Source: Dermanyssus gallinae (taxonomy: Eukaryota; Arthropoda; Arachnida; Mesostigmata; Dermanyssidae). Taken from it: a stretch of 64,000 nucleotides of DNA. The translations under genes were made by a program, and so were the position numbers. Location: contig QVRM01005655.1 of assembly GCA_003439945.1 (NCBI GenBank), positions 248,001 through 312,000 on the forward strand. Reading direction: 5' to 3'. How positions within the stretch are numbered: the stretch's first letter is position 1; each line of letters starts with the position of its first letter. Below, in pieces: positions 13,843-23,000 of the stretch. A model generated the notes under the pieces. It did not search any database. It was not told the DNA's origin and saw nothing but the letters and a program-made list of their open reading frames with translations.

Positions 13843-15306
13843 CGAAATTCTAAGATTAAGAAAAAATAAACGAAAATACGTACTTCTTGAGCGCAGCTAC
13901 GATTTCGTACCGATAGTTATTGAGACTGTAACCTATCAGCGGCGGAACGGCAAGATTTAGTCGGGACCTAGCAAAAATAATGGAAGCAGGAACGGAGTAT
14001 TGGTGTAGGAAAGAATTTTCTATAATATTTAAGAGGGCTATTCCCCCTCGTAGTACGAAGAGGCAGGCGTTTGCAGAATGGGAATTATAGGACGGAAGGA
14101 AAACCTACTGTTGCTAAAACTGGTACAATACGCTCGAACCGACAGATAACTGTAAACTTGGAACGTATGCGTTAGAGTTTACATTTTGTATTTTGTAAGG
14201 TTTTTCATATTTATTTAGCAATGTTGCAACAAATGCAAACGGCTTTCTGTTGTACTCCAAACTTGGCTCACAGTATGATTCAACGACTGTATTGTGACAC
14301 TTGTCGCGAATACATGATGCAGGGCCGTAGCTTCAACCTGACTTCAGGCATGGTGGAAACGACCGAGAATACGTACAAGTACCATATGCAGATGAAGAGT
14401 GAGGCGCCCGCGCCTAACACTCCTCCACCTCAAGAACAAATCCAGATCCAGGCGAGCGGCTCGAGCATGGGTGCGACCGGCACAATTCGGACGGGGGTTG
14501 CCACAGCTTCACAGAACTCGAACAGTGCAGGCATGCCACCCCACTCTCGGACAAACTCCCAGGTGAGAAATGAACGACTGACAATCAATGGCTAATGGAG
14601 ACTTGCAGCAATTTCTTACTTTGTGCTATCGACGCTATATATATATATATATAAAGTCACCAGTCACGAATTTGGAACTACCTGACGAGTGGAATTATTC
14701 AATAACCTTGTGGGAGGCACTCTCTTCTTTATACCGAGCAAGATGGCTTAGTGGCAAAAGCCTTTGCGTTGCATTCGGGAGGCCTGGGTTCGAGAACCAG
14801 ACCGGCCACTCCTAAATTGGTTTTCATGGTTCCCAATTTAAAACAAGGTGAATGCCGGAGTGGATTAAAAATCGACCATGATCAAAAAAACGGGGAATAC
14901 AGATGTCTCAATAAAAAGAGATGCTGCATTACCATCCAACCCCCCATTAAGTTAAAGTTTAATTATCCCGACCGGTGTCGCTAATTGATTAGGTCCGGGA
15001 CGTCAACCAGTCGGTCCGGAGTAGGTGGCAGTCATCTTGCGTATGTGTTAGTAATAAGTTGGCAGTCCTCCAATGGACCGTGACAATATAACAATAAGAA
15101 TTCGTCGCCATATAATCGATATCGTATGCCTTGCCATCCATGATTAACGGACCTTGTAACGGTAGCTATAGGAAGCTTACACATCTGACTAATCATCTGT
15201 TTGTGAGGAAGGTGCCACAGCACGCATAATCACAGGGAGACACGGTAAAGGAGTTCAGAGCTGGAGAGTCATAGTTACTTCCGCAACTGGTTCAGCTTGT
15301 TTGCTT

Positions 15307-15346
<40 letters not shown>

Positions 15347-15455
15347 GAACATATAAAACACGACCGTCATCTAGCTAAAGCGAAATATTTAAACTCTGTA
15401 CGTTTGCATGTTTGTGTTGCAGGGATCTCAGCGTTCGCAAATGTCTTCTCCGTAA
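1447..15455 (+). CDS. PDXDC1: PDXDC1 orthologue, pyridoxal-dependent decarboxylase domain-containing protein 1 (12 exons, 5' end missing)
   Basis: Twelve exons translate collinearly with the PDXDC1 family: a Gly/Ser-rich N-terminal segment, the PLP-decarboxylase fold (exons 2-9), the small C-terminal domain, a coiled helix ending VPIVGSLLQWWSP, and a tail beginning GRSFNLTSG. Family members are distant relatives of group II PLP decarboxylases whose substrate is not established. At the position where true decarboxylases carry the Schiff-base lysine, this protein reads DSMTLPLGSWLG, without lysine, as I recall for the vertebrate protein. Corrected for two extra bases, the exons add up to 899 codons including the stop, and all intron phases agree. 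Four apparent single-base indels (a deletion and an insertion in exon 2, one insertion each in exons 10 and 11) break the frame as written. No initiating exon was found. Identity is confident; integrity is not. Confidence 0.88.
2369..3650 (-). mobile_element. Mariner element, copy 1 (damaged), in the PDXDC1 intron
   Basis: This is a near copy of the complete element at 26602-27921, on the minus strand, antisense to PDXDC1. The end at about 2369 keeps most of the terminal repeat (GTGTTCAAAACGTATCGCGA). At the other end, beyond about 3560, similarity to the intact copy fades and no clear terminal repeat remains (about 3600-3650). It lies between ATATAC and an AT-rich tract. It is a Tc1/mariner superfamily DNA transposon, probably immobile because of its broken terminus and coding region. 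Confidence 0.9.
2425..3487 (-). pseudogene. Broken mariner transposase (copy 1)
   Basis: The reading starts MDQRTCIKFCVKNEIKCADA and is open through the DDE domain to CDFFLFP, then meets a stop at 2618-2620, where the intact copy has lysine (AAA changed to TAA). All three catalytic aspartates precede the stop. The downstream part also carries a 4-base insertion relative to the intact copy, near 2535-2545. Over the 304 residues that can be compared, only three differ (Q/E, A/V, V/L), so the damage is recent. A longer in-frame start 15 codons upstream is less likely because the family begins at MDQR. Confidence 0.9.
3799..4050 (+). CDS. PDXDC1: PDXDC1 exon 2, with two compensating single-base indels
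   Basis: Acceptor TTGAACAG, donor GTGAGC, phases 2/2. It encodes SFDDVRKSLEQIV, then ALGNAVVSAHALAAYASTLD, matching the GHSLGAYISTLD region of the family. After this the family reading LRKLTAHVVADT lies in the next frame, and FWLARLFR returns to the first frame. That pattern needs one missing base near 3991-3996 and one extra base near 4021-4026. As written, the continuous frame meets TGA at 3998-4000. Exon length and phase are preserved because the two changes cancel. Confidence 0.8.
4174..4235. repeat. (AT)n microsatellite
   Basis: About 62 bases of pure AT repeat in the PDXDC1 intron, ending 28 bases before exon 3. Confidence 0.98.
4264..4375 (+). CDS. PDXDC1: PDXDC1 exon 3
   Basis: Acceptor TTTGCAG just after an (AT)n tract, donor GTACGT, phase 2 in and 0 out. 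It translates to FFDSCMFCHDESREGLVRVV followed by RMLLYLKYDKYALDAYQ, collinear with the HEEEREGLAKICR...VDGFN block of PDXDC1. No interruption is seen. Confidence 0.85.
4441..4669 (+). repeat. Dispersed repeat family 3, with (AT)n insert and 21-bp inverted arms
   Basis: The block GTGGCCTATCGGATCATTTT, GTCGCTCATGGGTTCCCC, TTGTCAGGCGCATTTTGTTCCAGCC and, after an (AT)n tract, TTTTTCGAGACCGACGCGGC is shared, in inverted orientation, with 56270-56420. Within it, 4536-4556 and 4649-4669 are perfect 21-bp inverted repeats (core ACCAGTTTGACTTGAC). The family is unclassified. Confidence 0.65.
4815..6320 (-). pseudogene. Non-LTR retrotransposon (LINE, R1/Jockey-like) relic, reverse transcriptase region
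   Basis: On the minus strand, frames broken by many stops and shifts show the order typical of an R1-like LINE. First comes the linker before the RT (WWTQNIADKRKGCNKARRAL; KTKYWRKLLEQAQDHPWGKP). Next is the RT motif VCLAINKLKTGKVPSPDGVP, then LPVMAQAKREDELELNTNEA (after the degraded YADD box), then YLAVTLDT, and near 4950-5030 the downstream LLLAGDI segment with ASERQRQ. The piece is 5' and 3' truncated, lies in the PDXDC1 intron between exons 3 and 4, and is antisense to the gene. It cannot encode a working protein. Confidence 0.82.
6656..6823 (+). CDS. PDXDC1: PDXDC1 exon 4
   Basis: Acceptor CTCTTTCAG, donor GTATGT, phase 0/0, 56 codons. It reads ALYSKPPCIYIGQAAEQ... and ends ALGLPKACLRTIPSLNN...NRM, the counterpart of the LYNKKPVIYLSAAARPGLGQ / QLGLP block that starts the large PLP-fold domain. 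No interruption is seen. Confidence 0.88.
7095..7300 (+). repeat. Diverged tRNA-derived SINE, family 1, copy c
   Basis: The body (TTGGTTTTCATG...CTCAATTTAGGCAAGGTGAAT...AAAAATCGACTATG...ACGGGGAGC...CAGATGTCTC...CATTACCATCCAACTCCC) matches the bodies of the copies at 13528 and 14734 in order. The tRNA-like head is degraded. It lies in a PDXDC1 intron on the same strand. Confidence 0.7.
7609..8160 (-). pseudogene. LINE relic, C-terminal region with Cys-rich knuckle
   Basis: Minus-strand reading IDKIKFYFIKRTLGLPKSAS, then LCHERTLVEDLVLHKIPFST and YREYRENRNMA, resembles the conserved region after the RT of LINEs (FYKRVLGL..., LVEDL...). A frameshift later comes HHLLCLDGNCYEIDECVCKY, a C-x-C-rich knuckle like those that end many LINE ORF2 proteins. 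It ends about 30 bases before PDXDC1 exon 5. Identification rests on motif memory; the clade is not determined. Confidence 0.65.
8193..8399 (+). CDS. PDXDC1: PDXDC1 exon 5, core of the PLP-type fold
   Basis: Acceptor CTATTTCCACAG, donor GTCAGC, phase 0/0, 69 codons. It encodes LEKQMEQDLNKGCVPLIVLA, then QAGAGQCGQKDNFERLSQLC and GVWLHAEGHSLAALALG. This is the best conserved block, equivalent to VANAGTAAVGHTDKI...GIWLHVEG in which the WLHVDAA-type loop of decarboxylases is found; the usual Asp of that loop is Glu here (HAEG), as in the family. Confidence 0.92.
8861..9088 (+). CDS. PDXDC1: PDXDC1 exon 6, region that lacks the PLP lysine
   Basis: Acceptor GTTCGAGCAG, donor GTAAAA, phase 0/0, 76 codons. 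It encodes CADSMTLPLGSWLGVPSLPY and then LPLWATLQCLGRKGLHERIA. In group II decarboxylases this position carries the lysine that binds PLP (PHKW-type motif). No lysine occurs between DSMT and WLGVP here, which suggests that the protein is not a conventional decarboxylase. Confidence 0.92.
10178..10397 (+). CDS. PDXDC1: PDXDC1 exon 7
   Basis: Acceptor TGTTTTCAG, donor GTGCGT, phase 0 in and 1 out. It reads SDLLLRTLDSLGTCVEILER, an Ala-rich stretch, then VQPIVTFRFRQ, matching PVVVFRFFQ. A second GT inside (after TTTCGTCAG at 10358) would end the exon earlier, but only the later donor gives the phase needed by exon 8. Confidence 0.82.
10789..10986 (+). CDS. PDXDC1: PDXDC1 exon 8
   Basis: Acceptor TTGCGTAG, donor GTATGT, phase 1/1. 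The reading begins with a Gly/Ser/Tyr-rich linker and continues SYVNTLNLWLGQMVNREVPQ and GICIKFSPLESAH, corresponding to ALNRWLGEQL...GTCLRFSPL. No interruption is seen. Confidence 0.88.
11354..11738 (+). CDS. PDXDC1: PDXDC1 exon 9, frameshifted
   Basis: Acceptor TTCTTTAG, donor GTACGC, phase 1 in. The first frame gives MCDMENFCKTLTSHIAILSA, then GDWAGLGGVRYIPEDWALAL, the counterpart of LQLREEF...NWSGIGVVRYEHA, but ends at TGA 11662-11664. The family continuation EEKSIQEQLDRDLINQVNQQ is in the next frame. One extra base therefore lies between about 11564 and 11640. Removing it gives the phase 1 end that exon 10 needs. Confidence 0.83.
12289..12582 (+). CDS. PDXDC1: PDXDC1 exon 10, helical segment, frameshifted near its end
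   Basis: Acceptor CTTGTCTAG, donor GTAGGT, phase 1 in. It encodes ACVCFGMVTEDLTVEELVHM, then a long charged helix (LEENCKQLEEMSELVRQAVE) and VPIVGSLLQWWSPPG, almost identical in layout to the vertebrate IPVVGSVLNWFSP. After WWSPP the written frame stops at TGA 12564-12566. Dropping one G from the GGG at 12558-12560 yields DEGAGIK and then the phase 0 junction to GRSFNLTSG, so one extra base is the simplest explanation. Confidence 0.85.
13528..13745 (+). repeat. tRNA-derived SINE, family 1, copy a
   Basis: The first 75 bases form a tRNA-like head with an A box (TGGCTTAGTGG) and a B box in a perfect T arm (CTGGG-TTCGAGA-CCCAG). A body of about 140 bases follows and ends CATTACCATTCAATTCCCAT before an (AT)n tract. 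A second copy 1.2 kb downstream shares head and body, which defines a dispersed family. The head gives a plausible cloverleaf but carries an extra body, so it is a SINE and not a tRNA gene. Pol III transcription would use the internal boxes. Confidence 0.85.
13764..13836. repeat. (AT)n microsatellite
   Basis: Long AT tract directly after SINE family 1 copy a; it may have grown from the A/T-rich SINE tail or the target site. Confidence 0.97.
14323..14562 (+). CDS. PDXDC1: PDXDC1 exon 11, C-terminal tail
   Basis: Acceptor CATGATGCAG, donor GTGAGA, phase 0/0, 80 codons. It starts GRSFNLTSGMVETTENTYKY, the counterpart of GRTFNLTAGSLESTEPIYVY, and continues as a Pro/Gln/Ser/Thr-rich, probably disordered tail. 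The frame is open for 34 codons upstream of the acceptor back to an ATG at 14221, but the family has nothing there, so the acceptor is preferred. Confidence 0.85.
14734..14950 (+). repeat. tRNA-derived SINE, family 1, copy b
   Basis: Nearly identical to copy a over the full length: the same A box, a B box arm with one mismatch (CTGGG-TTCGAGA-ACCAG), the same body and the same end (CCCCCATTAA). It lies in the PDXDC1 intron after exon 11, preceded by CTTTATAC. Confidence 0.85.
15423..15455 (+). CDS. PDXDC1: PDXDC1 exon 12, probable terminal exon
   Basis: After the acceptor GTGTTGCAG the frame reads GSQRSQMSSP and TAA, continuing the phase 0 tail from exon 11 (ending NSQ). The stop overlaps a sequence GTAAGC that could act as a donor at 15451, so the protein may instead continue into an exon I cannot place. 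The composition fits the Ser/Gln-rich tail. Confidence 0.45.
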   Translation, partial: GSQRSQMSSP

Positions 15456-17859
15456 GCGCAGTTCTTACAGCCGCGGTAGCCAAAACAATGCTGTTTGGAC
15501 CGTTTATTGGAGGGCGCTTTAACGGATGTGAATAATCCGTTGCAAGCAGCAGTGATTTAGTCAATCAACGTTTGGATGTGTCAGAAAGACTACGTAGTTG
15601 ACCAAAAGCGTTCCTGTTTTCAGTGAGTGTCGAGCGTTTGTGAGATGACAGAAGGGACATCATCGACTATTTGTTTGCTGAACTGCTGATTGGTATTACG
15701 CTGCTTGAGTCCATCGGCATGCATCGGAGGTCGCGGTCCGTCGTGGCTGTCGCTGGCTGCGCCGGCAGTGAGCAGCAGTATTTTGCGTATACTGGGCCCA
15801 CTGACAGTGCGCACCAATACGCAAAGGACAAAGCGACTACTCTTGTACATTACCACACCACGTAGAGTGCCTTGAACGAGGAGAGGACCTCGTGAAACTA
15901 AAGTGGCCCCTGCCGGTCAAGTTTTAGGCAGCCAACGTCGTTCATGCCTATAATGCTGGAATCTAAGCAAGCTCGCTGGCAGAGGAATACGAAGAGTGAG
16001 GGAAATGAAAACTTCTTTATTCAGTGTTTATAGAGAGGAGACCGAATGCAACGATAGGCATAAGCTCATTTTCATATAGTAGGAATCACGACTTTGATAC
16101 AGACGGGACTTTCAGTAGTAGTTGCCAACGATACAGATTTTTAATGTGAATACATACATGCAAACGGCAAGAATGACAATGAGAGTACGAACACGACATT
16201 GATGACAACAATAGCGAATACGACTGCAGCCATGGGGAACACAGCAAATAAATCGTAGCAACAGGGCCAACAGTGCAGTCGTTATGGAAGGGGGGGGGGT
16301 CTTAAACTCTATTTAATGTAGATTTAAACGATACGTGAGTATCAAATCGCTGGAAGCGATATATATATATACTTTGAGTTAACCAAATATATTCTCACTA
16401 TTATTTATGTAATATTGTTACATATGATAATATAAATAATAGAAGAGGCATAATAAAGCTATGTGGGATCCTAAAACCACGATTGTCTAAACGATTGAGC
16501 ATTCCCGTGCTGATTTTTTGGAGGCAAAATGCACAAAATTCTTGCGAATTTGAGTCATACAATGATTGACCCATTGCTGTTTAGGAAGTCTCTCTTGTGT
16601 TGGAAGAAAGACAGTATTGTAACGTTGTTCTGTTACGCTAAGTTAACTGAAGAATGTAGACTCAGTCGGATGGTTTCAACAACGCGAGGGGTTCGGGAAC
16701 GATGAATGACAACACAGGACGCACGTCTAACGCGTAGCGCAGCCGAGCAAGGAATAGTCTTTAAGCCATGCTTCTCGGTCTATTTATTCACTCAAATGGG
16801 ACGCCGTAGCGTTCGTCTAGTAATGACGTTAAACGATAGAATCGAATATTCTTGAACATTCGACATCGAAACGTTTCTACTCGTCCTCTTCGCTGATTGG
16901 TCGGTTCAAACTACTCATTAACACGGCGTGCGTTGTCTCCGGTGGTGCCGCCGCTGAGGGTCAGGTACGTAGGTCTGACGACGACGACGATGTTAGAGTT
17001 GTGGCGCCAGGAGTCGGCAGTGTACCTGGGGGCCTGCGTGGTTGGATTATTGCCATACTGGCCAAAAGGCAATCCTCGTTTTTATATACTGTATTAAAGA
17101 GTTATTCTTTTCGGGTTTTTACGTGTAGGTGTAAGTATGTGTGTGCAGAATTATGACTTATGCTGGTGATTTTTTTTCTCATAAAGGAGATAGTTCTTTG
17201 TCTCTCTAATATGCTTTATAGTTGTGTCATAGGCAGATGCACCTTTACGTTTGAAATATATTACAAGTAAGTGTTATATTTGTTTGTGTTAATTTTTCTA
17301 GTTGATCAATATTGGGAATGGCGAGAGAACGGATACGGCGCCAAGTTGGTAACTTAGATTTGAAAAGAAAATATGCATTTTACGTGTAGCCTGTGTTTTT
17401 GTGGCAGTATTGCATAGTACTAGATCAGAATATTGGTGGGCGTTTTTATAATAAGTAGCTGCAAACCTTTATATAGGCATTATATAGGTTATTGAGTTTT
17501 GGACGCAGGCGAAACAACAAATATTTATCTGCAATATCAGAGATGAAACATGGGTTCTGAGGAAAGGCTAAAAGTTTGCTTTTTTAATTAATGTTCCCAC
17601 ATGTTCGCAATTCTAGAGAGCTGGTTCACTTTTAAACTGAACGGTTTTTGTCCCGCCTGAACTCACCATAGATTTTTTTCGCTTTCCAAGCATATTGGTA
17701 TGATAGAATAGGAATTAGAATAGGAACAACAAACAACAACAACAACAACAATAGGAACAAAGCCAGACCCGAAAACAAGATCATTGGGTCTATATTTGTG
17801 TATACGGTTTATTTGAGAATATACAGGTCAAAAAGCAGCAGTACTGTGAGTATATATAT

Positions 17860-17943
<84 letters not shown>

Positions 17944-19765
17944 TTTTTTATACAGAATGATGAACAAAAGAACGTAGTATTACACCAAAGTTACAATTGA
18001 GAGCGGCGTGCTGAGCTCGGTTAGTTCTCTTGGCTGTATCGTCTGGTCGACGTCGGATGGCCATATGGCAGGGTTGGGCCGGAATGTTTGGATCACACCA
18101 ATGAGAAGCCTTGAACTCGTTACCACATCTTCTGTCTGTATGGACGACAAGTGCGTATGAATGAATGAAGTGCGCCTTCTAGTAGGCACGATCGATGCCA
18201 TCGTCATAATAGCTGCCAAGACTAAAGATCTCGACTGTTAGTTTGTCGCGCGGTGATTCCTGGCTCTTGTGTATTCGTAGTACTACTGATTGATCATCGT
18301 TACACGAAGAAGGTTTGGAAACGATGCACCACCTCGAGAATCATGTAGCGTTTTCACTTTGAGCATTCACAACACGAGAATTGTGAGCAGAGACACACAC
18401 TTACGGGAAACCACGGGAGTACTAAAAATACTTTCGAACGATCCCTTCTAGAGGCTTCAAAAGTAATCTCACTTGGCGTCGACGTGTATGTATGTACATG
18501 TCGTCAAGCTCTCGCAGTACTAGATTGCTAGATTGTTCACACAACAATTGCGACTGGCCAAGTTGTAAGCCACTGTGTTTGGGATCGTAAATGTTTTGTT
18601 GCCAGTTGGATTTTTAAATAGTTTCTAAACGCTATAGCGCGGCTAGCACGGGCAGTTGTCGCTTAACTTATTTTAGATTACTTCTTCCTCTGAGAATAGA
18701 GAGTGGGATGACAATCGTTACCCAAGTATGGCGGCGCACGAAACTCACGGAGGGGTTTGACACATGTATATGGTATCTTTTCTACTCAACGGTAACTGAA
18801 TCGGGATTAGTACTGATGGCTTTTGGCACATAGTGTGGACTTGTAGATTGAATCCGGATCTGCGCAGGGTCCTGGTTATCTGTTCCTGTAATGGACGAAA
18901 CAGAACACATAGCGCCCTTATTTATAGGTGACTCGTAAATACAACCCTTTAGTCTATTCGTTTGCTGAATACTTGCACAGATCTGGTTGCTCCGCAAGCA
19001 AAAAAGAAATGCTTTATAGACTACTTGCATAGTAGCGTACGGCCCTAAAGTTTTAGATGGAAGTGTATTACGATACACTGTGGTCGAACGAAAAGCGCGC
19101 ATTTGACGGTTCAGGGATTTCAGAAAAATATTAATATGTCGCACGAAAAAACTGCAGTAAGCCTTAGAGATTATGTGAAGAAAGCGATTAAGCAGCCTTT
19201 GTACGAAGTGAAAAGTTTGCCGCAACGCTTAGATCCGTGCACGAAATGCAGCCTTCTGAGAAAGCTAGCAGAGAGGAGAAAATTGGCGTCGTTTACAATC
19301 ACGTGTCAGCAGGACAAACCACCAGCGCTAATAAACATTTCGGACAACTAAACCGTTTCCGAGTTTCAACATGACACCTGCCCATTCCACGTGCATGTTT
19401 ACCTTCGTGAAAATCTGGTGAAACCCTTCGAATGTTGTGTCGTATTTCACTTACAGTCTTGAGTTTGACGTCATGAGATTAGTAAGTCTTTTTGCCCTGC
19501 TAAAATCATTTTTATGGTGAGTATTCTAAATTCAGACGGCATTCTATTTTACCTAGATCCGTTTTTGAGGATTGACCTAAAGCGTCTGAGGAGAAAGGAC
19601 TTGTTTGTCTCACTGAAGATTGTCGCACCGTAACGGGCGAACGATACTTTACAGTTAGCTCTACTAGTTACACTAATCCAGTAGTATTCTCTATCTGTAG
19701 AAAATTCGAAATCATGTATATATATGGCGATTGCTTTGATGGTTTTACTATGAGGAGCATTATTA
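15456..19765. other. Intergenic region between PDXDC1 and the cuticle gene (tail to tail)
   Basis: No gene is recognised. The stretch holds an (AT)n tract (17851-17941), a short (AAC)n run near 17732-17752 and unique AT-rich DNA. Open readings at 15620-15865, 18782-19351 and 16897-17097 have no recognisable motif. The 3' ends of both genes must lie here. Absence of a gene is an impression from reading only. Confidence 0.5.
17851..17941. repeat. (AT)n microsatellite
   Basis: About 90 bases, with one TAAATA interruption, in the intergenic region between the two main genes. Confidence 0.97.
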
Positions 19766-20050
19766 TTATTTTAGTAGGGGCTCAATGGTAGGCAAGAAAA
19801 TCTCCGTGACTCTGCAATCGTGACGTGATTGGTGCTTGCCTTGTTCGTTGGTGACAACACTAGCCCGAAATCCGTGCTCGTCGGCCACGTATCGGACAAG
19901 ACGTTTTCGGCCGTCAGGGTCTTCGATGGTGTAAAAGCCAGTTACCCGACCAGTACCATCAAACTCTTCCTGCCTCGCCACTCGGCCCCCACCTAGCTGC
20001 TCGTCAAAGCCGAACTTATACGGGGAGGGGGATGCAAGGTCGCTCTTCAG
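19766..20050 (-). CDS. Cuticle gene exon 14 (terminal): RR3
   Basis: 94 codons and stop TAA. SPYKFGFDEQLGGGRVARQE, then TGFYTIEDPDGRKRLVRYVA and DEHGFRASVVTNEQG form a complete chitin_bind_4 domain in one exon, followed by a short basic tail. Two acceptors are possible. The one chosen (CTAACAATGCCCAG) matches the phase 0 end of exon 13. A stronger-looking one at 20115 (CACTTATAG) would add LPRFRERADTSSASDDSNNA but enters in phase 2 and would break the frame. Confidence 0.8.
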   Translation of the reverse strand: MKSDLASPSPYKFGFDEQLGGGRVARQEEFDGTGRVTGFYTIEDPDGRKRLVRYVADEHGFRASVVTNEQGKHQSRHDCRVTEIFLPTIEPLLK

Positions 20051-23000
20051 CTGGGCATTGTTAGAGTCATCTGAGGCGCTTGAAGTGTCCGCTCTTTCCC
20101 GGAACCGCGGCAGGCTATAAGTGATTATTAATGTTAGCATAGATAAGGACATGTTAGTGCAGCAAACATCGTACAAACCAAGCAAGACAAGGCACTATAT
20201 AGCTCAAGGCATCACAGCTTAGTTTGTTCCGCTTTAATTGCCCGTTGCAGACTCAAGTTGTTGTTAATCGTCCATGTCGAGCGCGTTCAATCTCTATAAA
20301 CCTTTAAGTTTCAGGCGTTGAGGACGGCCACTCAATGGACACATGCTTCGGTATGGTATTCCTAGGACAGTCGTTAGAGATAGATACCTAGGGCGTTATT
20401 TCAAAAAAGAGAACATAAGTTAGTTTGTACTTGCCCAATTTCCTTAGGCGTTCGAAGCTTCTTCGAAGCTGTATCACTGAACCTGGAGCTGGGGTCCAGA
20501 TCAGGACTAGTTGGCTGTTGTGCCGGAGTATAGTAGTCTGATTGTGGCGAGGATTCCGGGTGTGAGGGTTCTGATAATGCTGGTTGTCTGAAATGCCCTG
20601 ATGAAGGCGACTCGCGTCCGACCGGATCGCTCACGCTGTAAATTGGCTCCCGATTCGTTACAAACTGACGATTGTTTTGAGGCTGATTGGCCTCGCTTCC
20701 GTGGCGGGGTCGTGAACCACTATCACGCTCGAATATATTTCGATTATCTTGCTGTGGATTAGCTGGGGCTCGCGAGCGAATTCCGTGCGTCGCAAAATCA
20801 TTCTGAGGCGCGACATTTCTCTGGGTTGCCGAACTGGTGGGTCGATTAACAGCACCTGTGTTATAGGGTGCAGGCGAATTGCTTTGATTTGAATCTACTA
20901 CGGCGGAATGTGGGTAGGTCGGCTGATTGTTGACAAGTTCTAGAAGTGATTCGGTGGAGCCGCTTTGCGGAGTGTTCGGGGAAAATCCTGGCAAATGAGG
21001 TCGTATCGTCACGCGAACTGGTGTGTCGAAATCAGATGGTTGTGGTGTGGTTGTAGTTGGAAGTTGAGTCGAAGGGCTGTCGAAGTCTGAGACTTCCTGA
21101 AGTCTTTCTGGCCTTGCCTGTTTCAGGTCTGGAGTCACGTCCACTATCGGAAAACACCAAAGAGGTAAGTATAAACAAAGAAACAAAAAATCGGAAAACA
21201 CCAAAGAGGTAATTGACCACCTCGCAGTCTTTGTTTTTAGAAAAAGATTCAAGATCCGGTAGAGGATCAGAGATCACGCATGTTAGTCTCAAGCAAAACA
21301 ACACTGTACGTGAAATTGGTCTGTGTACTGCGAGCAAGATGTTTTATAATTATTTGGTTTGTTCCTGCCAGCAGTAACACAAGTCCGCAAATCTTACATA
21401 TATTTATTTGCACGTGAATGTAAGTGTTGCTCTTGGATCGGACGCGCAATGTTTTTTTATTGAACTTAGAAACATGTTTGGAATTAGTCTTTGCTCTCAC
21501 TTATAACCGAACGTTATCGTATCGGAGGAAGTATATTATTGTCCCGAATATAATCTATCTCTTTGCCTAAATGGAGATACTAAGCGTCACCATGTGTCTA
21601 AGCGGGTTCAATTAAAGCTTGCATTAGGGATGTTAAAGCGGCCTGCAATGAGTTGTAACGGCATTCTTGGTAAAAATTAGTTTCCTTAGTCTGGAAACAG
21701 TACTTACAAGGATTGGTTGTCGTGTTGAAGAGATGGCTCTTCCTCCTTCGCTGGCTGACAAGCGACGGAAGGTTAGCATTGACGCCGGAATGGAAATGCG
21801 GTCTGTCGTAGGGTGTTTTTAGCTGAGGGATGCCGCTCCCAAATCCGAAATCTGCCGGCGCCGGGGTAAAGCTCGGCGAGTTCGGGTACACTTGGTCTGG
21901 ATTGACGGGCGTAATCGACTGCGACTTTAAACGGCGCCTTCGCGTGATCCGGCGCTTCGGGGGCTCCGTGGATGTTGGCGGGGGTTCTGAGCGACTGGGC
22001 TGCTTTTGCGTCGATTGTATCTTAACGGGCCCCCCGTCTTCGGGACGGTTGTGGAAAGTGATGACAGCTGGAAGCGTCGCGTACGAATTGGGCACGTTCA
22101 GGGTGATCTCACGGGCCTTTGGCACGTATATCTGGTCGGATCGGAGTCGGGTGCCGAAAGGAATCTTTGTGTCATATTCCGGACCCACGTCGTTAGAGGA
22201 AGGCGGCGGAGGCTGCTGCTGCTGCCGCCGCCGTGTAAGCGTGGGTGAGTTAGTGGGAACAGCGGAAGGAGGTGGTGAGTCTATAGCGGATCGGAATCGG
22301 GGTCGCGAGTGTGTTGGCACGACAGCCGGAGACCGAATGTAAGGCTGCAGTGTCAAGTGATCTCGGGGAGCAGGGACTGGAGCGGGAATGATCTCGGCCG
22401 GTGTACTGCTAAAATATCAAACGCATAACGTTGGCCGAAGAGGCTATCAACAGATGTTTTGGCAATGGTTTGGCATTCTTGGTAGGTTGCACGTGTCGTT
22501 GCAACGTGTCGGTAGTAAAACGAATAGCATACTAAGTAAGTGTACTTATCTTGCTTACAGATAGGCGTGCTTACATAGAGATAGGTCTGTAAGAATACTC
22601 TGCGCGGATAGCACAGTCGTGCGACTTCTTTGAAATAAATGATGATATTGTTTATAGTGTGTGTATATATATATACTGAATCGCTGCAGTTTTGCGCATG
22701 CTGTATTTCAATCGTATACACACGGGCACGCAGTAGAAATTGAAGCGAGACGTAGTTTTGGCCTGCATAAGTTCGAAACATAAAGTTGGCGAAGGCATAT
22801 TTTCTTGTATTATATAATGCTTTTGTACGCATTGGTAAGCATTTCAATACGGTCAATGTACTTATAAAGCTGCATGGCGTGTTAAATAGGCTGGCAAACG
22901 CTTCTCTCCCTGCAATTCTATTTTTGCGTATGTTTAGCCCACCACGGTTGCGTCGGGCTAAGCAGCTCGTGAGTTAGTCCCATGTTTAGTGAGCGTTGCC

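Noticed and set aside
14221..14322. ATG-initiated extension of PDXDC1 exon 11 (MLQQMQTAFC…)
   Set aside because: The family has no matching segment, and the acceptor CATGATGCAG gives a clean phase 0 join.
15620..15865. Further PDXDC1 exon downstream of the last one called
   Set aside because: Open frames exist after an acceptor-like site at 15618-15620, but no phase-compatible reading shows family resemblance.
16291..16300. Poly-G run as a G-quadruplex promoter element
   Set aside because: A single G run without the other three runs needed nearby.
19103..19351. Plus-strand frame MTVQGFQKNINMSHEKTAVS… (82 codons)
   Set aside because: Looks fairly protein-like but shows no motif, splice context or GC shift; overlaps another open frame on the minus strand.
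20051..20114. Longer form of the terminal cuticle exon, from acceptor CACTTATAG
   Set aside because: It enters in phase 2, but exon 13 ends in phase 0; using it would frameshift RR3. Kept as an alternative if exon 13 has an unseen indel.
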